In this document: positions 42,271-49,447 of the stretch, piece after piece
How the letters are laid out: every line of letters begins with the position of its first letter
How positions within the stretch are numbered: the first letter of the stretch is position 1
Origin: Devosia sp.
GTDB lineage: Bacteria > Pseudomonadota > Alphaproteobacteria > Rhizobiales > Devosiaceae
Reading direction: 5' to 3'
Assembly: GCF_014860165.1 (NCBI RefSeq)
Contig: NZ_JACZKG010000013.1
Coordinates: 1 to 49,447, forward strand
DNA: 49,447 bases
Notes under the pieces: model-generated
Told to the model about the DNA's origin: nothing
Database searches by the model: none
The model's input: only the letters and a program-made list of their open reading frames with translations
Made by a program: the position numbers and the translations under genes

Positions 42271-43451
42271 TGGCGGGCCCCACCGAACAGGACAAGCTTG
42301 CGGATGAATGGGGCCTCGAAGAGGTCGCGGCCGCCCCCGGTATTGTCAATGAAGAGGACATGACCGACGAGGAAAAGGCAGCCGCCGCGGCCGCCGAGTG
42401 GGCGGCCATGCTCGAGGGCACGGATGCCGACGGTGATGGCGGCGCTGACCGCGTTCTCAACCAGGACGAAATCGACAGCCTGCTCGGCTTCGATGCCAGC
42501 GTCGGCAGCAATGTCGAACTGACCGGCGTCCAGGCGCTGATCAATTCGGCGCTGGTCAGCTACGAGCGCCTGCCGATGCTCGAAATCGTCTTCGACCGGC
42601 TGGTCCGGCTGGCGACGACCTCGCTGCGCAATTTCACCTCCGACAATGTCGAAGTCACCATGGATTCGATCTCGTCGGTGCGGTTCGGCGACTATCTCAA
42701 TTCCATCCCGCTGCCCGCCATTCTCTCGGTCATCAAGGCCGAGGAATGGGAGAATTACGGGCTGCTGACGGTCGATTCCAGCCTCATCTACTCGATGATC
42801 GACGTGCTGCTGGGCGGGCGCCGCGTCGGCGGCAATATCCGCGTCGAGGGCCGGCCATATACCACGATCGAAATGGCGCTGGCGCGGCGGATGATCGAGG
42901 TGATCCTCGATGACACCCATCGCGCCTTCGAGCCGGTGACCCAGGTCAATTTCAAGCTCGAGCGCATGGAGACCAATCCGCGTTTCGCGGCGATTTCCCG
43001 GCCGGGCAATGCCGCCATCCTGATCGAGCTCCGCATCGAGATGGACGATCGCGGCGGCAAGATCGAAATCCTCTTGCCCTATGCCACGATCGAACCGATC
43101 CGCGAACAGCTGCTGCAGATGTTCATGGGTGAAAAGTTCGGCCGCGACCCGATCTGGGAAGGCCACCTGGCCACCGAGATCTATTCGGCGGACGTGGAAG
43201 TGGAGGCGGTGCTGCATGAGCAGGACCTGCCGCTCTCGCGCATGCTGGCGATCAAGCCGGGCGACACGGTCATGTTCGAGCGCAGCCCGTCCGATCCGGT
43301 GCGGCTGCGCTGTGGCGATGTCGAACTCACCGAGGCCGTCATGGGCCATATCGGCAATCACGTATCGGTGCGGGTTTCCCGCCCGCTTAACCCGCCCAAG
43401 GTCACCATGGCGGCCTTTGAGGCGATCGACGAGAAAATGGAAGGACGATGA
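42270..43451 (+). CDS. fliM: Flagellar motor switch protein FliM
   Basis: C-ring switch protein, 393 residues. The CheY-binding peptide LNQDEIDSLLGF is at ~63-74 instead of the extreme N terminus, after an acidic/alanine-rich extension (DMTDEEKAAAAAAEWAAML). Middle domain (NALVSYERLPMLEIVFDRLVRLATTSLRNF-like block at 90-120) and the C-terminal SpoA domain (GDTVMFERS, VRLRCGDVELTEAVMGHIGNHVSVRVS) are complete. ATG 42270 overlaps the fliL stop (TAATG). The start is well supported by coupling; an internal start would remove the extension but lose the coupling. Confidence 0.94.
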   Translation: MAGPTEQDKLADEWGLEEVAAAPGIVNEEDMTDEEKAAAAAAEWAAMLEGTDADGDGGADRVLNQDEIDSLLGFDASVGSNVELTGVQALINSALVSYERLPMLEIVFDRLVRLATTSLRNFTSDNVEVTMDSISSVRFGDYLNSIPLPAILSVIKAEEWENYGLLTVDSSLIYSMIDVLLGGRRVGGNIRVEGRPYTTIEMALARRMIEVILDDTHRAFEPVTQVNFKLERMETNPRFAAISRPGNAAILIELRIEMDDRGGKIEILLPYATIEPIREQLLQMFMGEKFGRDPIWEGHLATEIYSADVEVEAVLHEQDLPLSRMLAIKPGDTVMFERSPSDPVRLRCGDVELTEAVMGHIGNHVSVRVSRPLNPPKVTMAAFEAIDEKMEGR

Positions 43452-43879
43452 TGTTCAGCTTGCCTCTGGGGCTGCTCGTGGAGAGCGCTGTCGCTGTTCT
43501 GCTGGCACTGACAATCGGATACTGCATCGTGCTCAACCAGCGGCTGAAGCGGCTGCATGCCGACAAGGACGTGATGCGCCAGATGGTCGCCGACCTGGTC
43601 GGCGCCACCAACCTGGCCAACCAGGCGATCAAGGAGCTCAAGCAGACGGCGGTCGAGGCCGATCTGGCGCTCAATTCGCGCCTTGAGGAGGCCGAGCGCT
43701 TCGGCATCGAGCTGGCCAATCATGTCCATGCCGGCACCACCCTGATGGAGCGGATCGCCAAGATCACCAGCGTGGCGCGCCACAGTCAGGCCATCGAGCC
43801 GGTCGAGCAGCCCAACAAGGTGCAGTCCGCGCTTGAGCAGCTTTCGGCCCGCGTTCGCACCCGCGGAGCTGCCGCGTGA
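43448..43879 (+). CDS. DUF6468-type single-pass membrane protein in fliLM operon (PflI-like)
   Basis: Small protein of 143 residues with an N-terminal membrane helix (LGLLVESAVAVLLALTIGYC, ~7-26) and a long coiled-coil (LNQRLKRLHADKDVMRQMVADLVGATNLANQAIKELKQ to ~120). The start overlaps the fliM stop (ATGA). The family (DUF6468) is found next to fliM in alphaproteobacteria; the Caulobacter flagellar positioning protein PflI has this layout, so a role in flagellum placement is possible. Homology to PflI is a guess from topology and context. Confidence 0.7.
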   Translation: MMFSLPLGLLVESAVAVLLALTIGYCIVLNQRLKRLHADKDVMRQMVADLVGATNLANQAIKELKQTAVEADLALNSRLEEAERFGIELANHVHAGTTLMERIAKITSVARHSQAIEPVEQPNKVQSALEQLSARVRTRGAAA

Positions 43880-44946
43880 CCAAAATCCGCCTCCTGCCGG
43901 TCGTTGTTCTGGCCATTGCCGCACTGCTGGTGCTCAAGACCCTCGGTCTTGTCACCAATGGCGGCTATGTGCTGACCGGCATGGGCGCGGCGCAGGCCGC
44001 CGGCGCCAGCTCCGGCGGCGTGGCGGGCTCGACCGAGACCGACTCAACCATCACCCCGGCGGGCGAGCCGACTATTGAGGATACCAATCCGACCCTTTCC
44101 GATACGGCGCCTACCCTGGGCGGGGAACCTGCCGCTGGCGGCCATGCGGCGCCGGTCGCGGATGCGGAGGTACCTGCCGAGGAAGCGCCGGCCGACCATG
44201 CGGCGCCTGCCGGGAATGCTGTGGCGGATCACGGCGTTACGCTGGGAACCTACTGCGTTGAATCCAACGCCTCCATCACCGAGGGTGGAGAGGTTGTCAT
44301 GAACGCTGCTTTGGCCGAGGCGGGGGGCGGCGGACATACCGCGCCGGCCGGAGAAGAGGGTGCGGTCGTGGTTCCCCAGGGCAGCTTTGCCGCCCAGATG
44401 GCGGCCGATTGCCTGCCCTCGGGCGATGTGGTGCCGATGGAGATCAGTGGCGACGGTGGGGTCATTCCCCTGGTTGGCGCCGACGGGGTAACGGCCACCG
44501 AAGAGCAATTGCTCGAGCGCCTGGCGGCACGTCGCACCGAGTTGCAGGAATACGAACAGGATCTGGCGCTGCGCGCTTCCATCGTCGATGCCGCCGAAAA
44601 GCGCATCGAGGAACGGACGGCGACGCTCGAGGCGCTGGAGGCCCAGATTTCCGCGCTGGTCGATGAGCGTGAACAGTTGGAAACCGGGCAGTTTGCCGGC
44701 ATCGTGGCCATGTACGAGACCATGAAGCCCAAGGACGCTGCCAAGATCTTCAACAACCTCGACATGGAAGTGTTGCTGCGGGTGGCCAAGACCATGAGCC
44801 CGCGCAAGATGGCGCCCATCCTGGCCGAAATGGACGCCACGCGGGCACAGGAACTGACGGTGCAGATGGCGGCCCTTGCCGACCGTCCCGCGGCCGAAAT
44901 GACCCCGGAAGACCTGGCCGCCCTGCCTCAAATCGTTGGTCAGTAA
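43876..44946 (+). CDS. motE: MotE-family flagellar protein
   Basis: Periplasmic membrane-anchored protein of 356 residues, related to MotE, which in Sinorhizobium is the chaperone of the motor protein MotC. Seen: N-terminal membrane helix (LLPVVVLAIAALLVLKTLGL, ~6-25), a long Ala/Pro/Glu-rich low-complexity stretch (~35-190) with two Cys (~138, ~178), a coiled-coil (~213-275, EKRIEERTATLEALEAQISALVDEREQLE), and an MgtE-N-like helical domain (~283-345, MYETMKPKDAAKIFNNLD). Start GTG 43876 overlaps the previous stop; GGAG is 7 nt upstream. It is larger than MotE of Sinorhizobium because of the low-complexity part. Confidence 0.8.
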   Translation: MTKIRLLPVVVLAIAALLVLKTLGLVTNGGYVLTGMGAAQAAGASSGGVAGSTETDSTITPAGEPTIEDTNPTLSDTAPTLGGEPAAGGHAAPVADAEVPAEEAPADHAAPAGNAVADHGVTLGTYCVESNASITEGGEVVMNAALAEAGGGGHTAPAGEEGAVVVPQGSFAAQMAADCLPSGDVVPMEISGDGGVIPLVGADGVTATEEQLLERLAARRTELQEYEQDLALRASIVDAAEKRIEERTATLEALEAQISALVDEREQLETGQFAGIVAMYETMKPKDAAKIFNNLDMEVLLRVAKTMSPRKMAPILAEMDATRAQELTVQMAALADRPAAEMTPEDLAALPQIVGQ

Positions 44947-44962
44947 GGCTTTACCGGTTCAC

Positions 44963-44977
44963 GTAAGGCGACGTTAA
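44963..44977 (+). promoter_or_regulatory. CtrA-like box upstream of the large periplasmic gene
   Basis: GTAA-GGCGACG-TTAA, one mismatch from TTAA-N7-TTAA, in the 159-bp gap after motE. The gap otherwise shows no gene or terminator. Confidence 0.35.
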
Positions 44978-45105
44978 GCACCGAACGCTAGGGTCGGCAC
45001 GAGAGTATCGTGTAACCCATGCGTTTTATGTCCCCGGAGCTGAAGGCTTCGCCATGAGACGCTCCAAGTGTGTCGGGCGGGCAGAAGCCGGTGAAGACCG
45101 CGTGC

Positions 45106-48100
45106 ATGACTGGTTTGCGACGCGCTGCGCGCGCCGTGCTGATTGGCGTCGTTGCGGCGGCGCTGAGCCTTGTCGCGCCCGCTTTTGCCGAGGAACAGGG
45201 CCAGCTTTTTGCGACCCAGGAAGAGGGTTACGCCCGCCTGATCCTGAGTTTTCCAGGCCGAGACGACCTTCCCAAGTATACGATGCGCATCGAAAATGGC
45301 GTGCTTTCGCTCGAATTCGAGGAGAAGGTATCGATCATCCTGCCTGATGTCGGCACCACGATGGCGCCCTACCTCTCGGTGGCGCGGGTGGACCCCGATG
45401 GAACCGGCCTGCGCCTTGGCCTGCGTTCCGCCTTCAATTTCAATCGCATCGAGGCCGGCGAGAAGCTGTTCATCGATCTGCTGCCCCAGACCTGGCAGGG
45501 CATGCCACCGGCGCTGCCGCAGGACATTATCGACGAACTGGCCGAGCGGGCCCGTGTGGCCGCCATTCGTGCCGAGCGCGAGCGCAAGGCGGCCGAGGTG
45601 ATCGACCTCGATCCGAAGGCCAGCATCCGCGTCGGTCGCAATCCCACATTCATGCGCGTCCAGTTCGACTGGACCGTTCCGACCACGGCCGAATTCGTCC
45701 AGGATGGCACGACGAGCCGCATCGCCTTCGAATGGCCCGTCGAGGTCGACCTGCGCGTCATGGCCGCCGACCTTCCGCCAGAGATCGCGTCGGTGGAGAG
45801 CACGGTCAGCCCGGACGGATCGCTGGTTACGATGACCCTTGCCGAAGGCATCACGCCGCGCTTCTATCAGAATACGCCGCGCCAGTTCATTCTGGACGTC
45901 GACATTGCCGGCGTCGGCCTGCCCAGTTTCACCGCAGCCAGCCTGGCCGGGGATGTCGCGACTGAGCCCGAGGCCGAAGCCGCCGGTGGGCCAGCGGATG
46001 CCCAGGTCGACAAGCTCTTCCCCGAGAATGCCGCCAGCGCGATCACGCCCTTCGTGAGCGTATTGGGATCGACCGTCCGGGTCGTCTTCCCATTCGAGCA
46101 GGATACACCGGCTGCCGTGTTCCGTCGTGGCGACACCGTCTGGATGATGTTCGACAGCGTTTCGGGCATCCTGCCTCCCGGTCAATCGGACGAACTCGAT
46201 GCGCTGGCCAGCGAGTTCGCCATCGTGTCGTCCGGCGATACCCAGGTGGTGCGGGTCGAGCTGTCGCAGGACCGGCTGGCGACCCTGGGGTCGGAAGGCA
46301 TGGCGTGGGTGCTGTCGCTCGGCGACATCATGCTCACCCCGACCGAGCCGATCGAGCTCAGCCGCCGCCGCGATATCGAAGGCAATTTCGAGATGGTTGC
46401 CGATGTCGTCCGTCCGGCCCGCATCCACGATTTCCGCGACCCGATGGTTGGCGACCTGCTCAAGGTGGTCACCGCCTATCCGCCGGCTCGTGGGGTGACG
46501 CGGACGCTCGATTACGTGGAATTCTCCGCCTTGCGCAGCGTGCACGGCCTGGTCATCAAGCCGGAAACGCCGGAGCTTGACCTTGCCATCGAGAATGAGC
46601 TGGCCGTCATGTCCACCTCCGGTGGCCTGACCGTTTCGGCTATCGATACGCCGCGCACCATGGGTAACGGCGTCACCGAAAGCCTGCGTGGCAGCTTTGT
46701 CGATCTGGGGAGCCTTGAGGAGAAGGACTACGGCGCCATGGCCGCCCATATCGAGGACCTGCTGGCCAAGGCCGCGGGTGGCGAGGGCAGGGAGCGAGAC
46801 ATCGCGCGTCTCGATCTGGCGCAGTATTATGTCGCCAATCGTTTCGCCCATGAGGCCCTGGGCGTGCTCAAGGTGCTGGAGACCGAACTCAAGGCCGAGG
46901 ACCTGACGCGCAAGGTGCGCATCACCCGGGCCATTGCCGAGACGCTGGCATCGCGCCCGATCGATGCCCTGCGCATCCTCAATTCATCCTCCGTCGGTCA
47001 GGAGCTCGACGCGCTGTTGTGGCGCACCATCGCCCGGACAGACAGCTACGACTTCAAGGGTGCGAACTCCGATGCAACGGAGGCCAATGGCATCGTCGAG
47101 AACTACCCGCTCTGGGTGCGCAACAAGTTCTACTTCGCGGCCCTGCGATCGGCGGTCGAGACCAATGACCTGTCGCGGGCCGAGCGTTTTCTCAACGATA
47201 TCGACTTTGCCAGCCTCAATCCGGAAGATTCCAGCCTCTATCACCTGCTGTCGGGTCGGATCGACGAGGGGCACGACCGCATTTCGGAGGCGCTCGATAC
47301 CTATGGCCAGGTGATCGCAGCCGACATTCGCCCCACCCGCGCCGAAGCGATCTACCGCACCCTGCGTCTGCTGGACGAGCAGGGCACGCTCGATCTCGCC
47401 AAGGCCGCCCATACGCTATCGGCCGAGTCGCTGCTCTGGCGCGGCAATGCGCTCGAAGCGGATATGCAGACCATGCTGGCTGACTTCTATTTCCGCGACG
47501 GCGACTATCGCAGCGGCTTCGAGACCGTCCGGCAGGCCGTTGCCAACTATCCCGAAAGCCCGCCCGTCAACGCGTTGCGCGACGAAGCGCAGCGCATGTT
47601 CAGTGAGCTGTTCCTCAATGGGGCCGCCGACTCGCTGGGTCCGGTCGATGCCCTCAGCCTGTTCTACGATTTCCGCCAGCTGACACCGCCGGGCTCGCGT
47701 GGCGACGAAATGATCCGCAACCTGGCGCGGCGCCTCGTGCGGGTGGACCTGCTGCCGCAGGCCGCCGAACTGCTCGAATATCAGCTGGAGAACCGGTTGA
47801 CCGGCGTCGCCCGCACGCAGATCGCAGCGGATCTCGCCATTATCTACCTGGCCGATCGCAAGCCGCAGGATGCGCTGCGTGTCCTCAACACCACCCGCCT
47901 GCCTGACTTGCCCGAGTCACTGCTGCGCCAGCGTCGCGTGCTCGAGGCGCGCGCCATGATCGATGGCGGCCGTGACCAGCTGGCCCTCGACCTGCTGCGC
48001 GACATGGATGGGCAGGACGTGACCCTGCTGCGCATCGACGCACATTGGAAGGCCAAGCGCTACGATCGTGCCGGCGAAATGCTGGAGGCTTTCTATGCCG

Positions 48101-48438
48101 ACCAGCCGGCCGGTGCGCCGCTGGATCGGGGCGTGCGCATGGGCCTGGTCAAGGCTGCGGTCGGGTTTGCCCTGGCAGGCGATTCATTCGGCTTGTCGCG
48201 CCTGCGGTCCAAGTTTGGCGATGCCATGGTCGTGACCCCGGAATGGCCGATCTTCGACCTGGTCACCGGTCAGGTTGCCGTCACCAGCCTCGAATTCAAG
48301 GCGGTGGCCAGCCAGGTCGCCGATGTCGGCGGCATCAATGCCTTCCTGGCGTCATATCGCGATACCTATGCCGGCGAAGGCGCCTTGGCGCCTCTGTCCG
48401 CCGCCGAGCCGGAAGCGGGCCTGGCGGCCGCGCAATAG
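45106..48438 (+). CDS. Large periplasmic helical-repeat protein, function unknown (MotC-like role possible)
   Basis: Exported protein of 1110 residues. ATG 45106 begins a clean Sec signal peptide (ARAVLIGVVAAALSLVAPAFA, cleavage about residue 29); GTG 45070 would add 12 residues. Residues ~30-470 are beta-rich with repeated AMIN-like units (YARLILSFPGRDDLPKYTMRI, TFMRVQFDWTVP, RQFILDVDIAGVG, VRVVFPFEQDTPA). Residues ~560-1080 are helical, TPR-like repeats (LDLAQYYVANRFAHEALGVLKVLE, YHLLSGRIDEGHDRISEALDTYGQVI). I cannot name the family. It follows motE in the same direction and is convergent with fliP, its stop adjoining the fliP stop with no spacer. A periplasmic partner of MotE is the simplest idea. 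Confidence 0.82.
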   Translation: MTGLRRAARAVLIGVVAAALSLVAPAFAEEQGQLFATQEEGYARLILSFPGRDDLPKYTMRIENGVLSLEFEEKVSIILPDVGTTMAPYLSVARVDPDGTGLRLGLRSAFNFNRIEAGEKLFIDLLPQTWQGMPPALPQDIIDELAERARVAAIRAERERKAAEVIDLDPKASIRVGRNPTFMRVQFDWTVPTTAEFVQDGTTSRIAFEWPVEVDLRVMAADLPPEIASVESTVSPDGSLVTMTLAEGITPRFYQNTPRQFILDVDIAGVGLPSFTAASLAGDVATEPEAEAAGGPADAQVDKLFPENAASAITPFVSVLGSTVRVVFPFEQDTPAAVFRRGDTVWMMFDSVSGILPPGQSDELDALASEFAIVSSGDTQVVRVELSQDRLATLGSEGMAWVLSLGDIMLTPTEPIELSRRRDIEGNFEMVADVVRPARIHDFRDPMVGDLLKVVTAYPPARGVTRTLDYVEFSALRSVHGLVIKPETPELDLAIENELAVMSTSGGLTVSAIDTPRTMGNGVTESLRGSFVDLGSLEEKDYGAMAAHIEDLLAKAAGGEGRERDIARLDLAQYYVANRFAHEALGVLKVLETELKAEDLTRKVRITRAIAETLASRPIDALRILNSSSVGQELDALLWRTIARTDSYDFKGANSDATEANGIVENYPLWVRNKFYFAALRSAVETNDLSRAERFLNDIDFASLNPEDSSLYHLLSGRIDEGHDRISEALDTYGQVIAADIRPTRAEAIYRTLRLLDEQGTLDLAKAAHTLSAESLLWRGNALEADMQTMLADFYFRDGDYRSGFETVRQAVANYPESPPVNALRDEAQRMFSELFLNGAADSLGPVDALSLFYDFRQLTPPGSRGDEMIRNLARRLVRVDLLPQAAELLEYQLENRLTGVARTQIAADLAIIYLADRKPQDALRVLNTTRLPDLPESLLRQRRVLEARAMIDGGRDQLALDLLRDMDGQDVTLLRIDAHWKAKRYDRAGEMLEAFYADQPAGAPLDRGVRMGLVKAAVGFALAGDSFGLSRLRSKFGDAMVVTPEWPIFDLVTGQVAVTSLEFKAVASQVADVGGINAFLASYRDTYAGEGALAPLSAAEPEAGLAAAQ

Positions 48439-49239
48439 CTACCCGCCGCCGCTGACGAAGCTGCGGACCAGCGAGCCTGCAACCAGGTACCAGCCATCGA
48501 CCAGCACGAAGAAGATCAGCTTGAACGGCAGTGAGATCACCACTGGCGGCAGCATCATCATACCCATGCTCATCAGCACCGACGCGACCACCATGTCGAT
48601 GACCACAAAGGGCAGGAACAGCAGGAAGCCGATCTCGAAAGCCCGCCGCAGCTCGGAAATCATGAAGGCCGGAACCAGCAACTGCAGCGGGATCGCCTCG
48701 GGCTCTTCGGGAATGGGAGCTTCCGTGAGGTCGTAGAACAGGCTCAGATCCTGTTCGCGCACATTGGCGCGCATGAATTCATGCAGCGGCGCGCTGCCCA
48801 GCTCGAACGCCTCGGCGATCTCGATCTCGCCCGCCAGCAGGGGCGCGATCCCCTGGTCATAGGATTGCTGCAGCGTCGGCTGCATCACGAAGATGGTCAG
48901 GAACAGCGCCAGCGACACCATCACCGAATTGGGCGGCGCCGTCTGGAGGCCGATGGCGGTGCGCAGCAGCGACAGCACCACCACGATGCGGGTGAAGCTG
49001 GTCACCATCACCAGGATGGACGGGGCCAGCGACAGCAGCGTGATGAGGCCGATGATCTGGACGGCACGCTCGGTCAGCGTGGTGTCGTCACCGAAATCGA
49101 TCGATACGTCCTGCCCCAGGGCGATGGTGGGAAGCAGGGCCGCAAAGGCGAAGACAACGAGGCCGGCATAGGGTGCAAGCCGCCGCAAGGGCGACAGTGG
49201 CGCCTCAGTTCCGGTTCGCCTCGCTGTTGTCCTCGACAA
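48439..49239 (-). CDS. fliP: Flagellar type III export protein FliP
   Basis: Core membrane component of the flagellar export gate, 266 residues. Signal peptide-like start (VVFAFAALLPTIALGQD), then the FliP core: ILVMVTSFTRIVVVLSLLRTAIGLQTAPPN (~75-105), PLQLLVPAFMISELRRAFEIGFLLFLPFVVIDMVVASVLMSMGMMML, and C-terminal LPFKLIFFVLVDGW. The start at 49239 overlaps the upstream frame by 35 nt. No internal methionine before the signal helix offers an alternative. Confidence 0.95.
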   Translation of the reverse strand: MSRTTARRTGTEAPLSPLRRLAPYAGLVVFAFAALLPTIALGQDVSIDFGDDTTLTERAVQIIGLITLLSLAPSILVMVTSFTRIVVVLSLLRTAIGLQTAPPNSVMVSLALFLTIFVMQPTLQQSYDQGIAPLLAGEIEIAEAFELGSAPLHEFMRANVREQDLSLFYDLTEAPIPEEPEAIPLQLLVPAFMISELRRAFEIGFLLFLPFVVIDMVVASVLMSMGMMMLPPVVISLPFKLIFFVLVDGWYLVAGSLVRSFVSGGG

Positions 49240-49447
49240 AGTCGGTGCCTTCTACGTCATGCCGCGCCGTTTCCTCTTTAGCTGAGTCGGAGGTCGGCAC
49301 GACCGAAGCGCGCGAGTTTTCGGGGGAAAGCGGCATTTCCGTATCGCTGACCGGCCGAAGCAGGCCGGTATGGCGCAGCGAGAGGTGGGCCCGCTTGTTG
49401 GTCGGCAGGCCCATGTCGCGCAACTGTTCGATGGCGGTGGTCGGGGC
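49205..49447 (-). CDS. C-terminal part of an ORF before fliP, possibly FliO; cut by window edge
   Basis: The frame is open to the right edge; the visible 80 residues (SLRHTGLLRPVSDTEMPLSPENS, ending TDFVEDNSEANRN) are polar and probably disordered. The codon at 49421-49423 is an internal TTG, not a start. FliO precedes fliP in many genomes and often ends in a variable tail, so FliO is the first guess, but nothing visible proves it. Confidence 0.4.
   Translation of the reverse strand, partial: APTTAIEQLRDMGLPTNKRAHLSLRHTGLLRPVSDTEMPLSPENSRASVVPTSDSAKEETARHDVEGTDFVEDNSEANRN

Noticed and set aside
44974..44977. Strong CtrA site before the large periplasmic gene
   Set aside because: Only one half matches TTAA exactly, so I list it with low confidence and do not rely on it.
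45054..45347. 97-codon frame starting with ATG at 45054
   Set aside because: It overlaps the large exported protein out of frame and encodes Arg-rich shadow sequence with no homology seen.

Overview
The window is a chromosomal segment of a GC-rich, motile alphaproteobacterium. The flagellar gene set (FlaF, FlbT, FliX, a short FlgJ-like rod-binding protein, MotE-type protein, Cys-poor DksA) and the CtrA-like, FlbD-like and sigma54-like sites point to the Hyphomicrobiales/Caulobacter side of the class. A Devosia-like organism is my best guess; this is inference from gene content, not a database match. Coding density is high, with mostly short gaps, ATGA overlaps inside operons, and no insertion sequences, prophage, CRISPR, tRNA or rRNA that I can see.

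Layout. (1) 1-4352: assimilatory sulfate/sulfite reduction on the + strand: sulfite reductase hemoprotein (cut by the left edge), an APS reductase fused to a DUF934 domain, a TrxR-like ferredoxin-NADP reductase and a 2Fe-2S ferredoxin. Together they could form the whole electron path NADPH to ferredoxin to siroheme enzyme. (2) 4376-10000: housekeeping genes: FMN reductase divergent from an HxlR regulator, the ycjX/ycjF membrane-stress pair, metA, and a P-loop ATPase. (3) 10049-23977: first flagellar block: flgE-flgK-flgL (+), flbT-flaF (-), two tandem 602-residue flagellins (-), a small unknown gene (-), flgI-flgJ-flgN (-) and fliX (+). (4) 24130-32520: dksA, then an alpha-2-macroglobulin with a thioester motif and pbpC, the usual periplasmic defence/repair pair. 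(5) 32570-34248: a compact curli locus (curlin, CsgH chaperone, curlin) on the - strand. (6) 34347-38048: ABC-F ATPase, M32 carboxypeptidase, MGMT-like DNA-binding-fold protein. (7) 38218-49447: second flagellar block: flgF-flgG-flgA-flgH (-), fliL-fliM-DUF6468/PflI-like-motE (+), a 1110-residue periplasmic repeat protein (+), then fliP and the end of a FliO-like ORF (-), cut by the right edge.

Regulation is the most informative non-coding signal. Three sigma54 -24/-12 promoters (flgE, flgI, flgF) each have FlbD/ftr-like dyads of the form CGGCA-N5-TGCCG about 75-130 bp upstream. CtrA-like TTAA-N7-TTAA boxes lie in front of fliX and fliC1, with one-mismatch versions before fliL and the large repeat protein. 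This is the Caulobacter class II/III hierarchy written into the DNA. The two curlin genes share a separate upstream motif, a GTTCA direct repeat with 11-bp period, at the same distance from both starts.

The best candidates for something under-described are the large periplasmic protein behind MotE (possible functional counterpart of MotC), the related beta modules apparently shared by hook, junction and filament proteins, the cysteine-containing curlins with their common operator, the CysH-DUF934 fusion, and MetA with alanine at the acyl-CoA specificity position.
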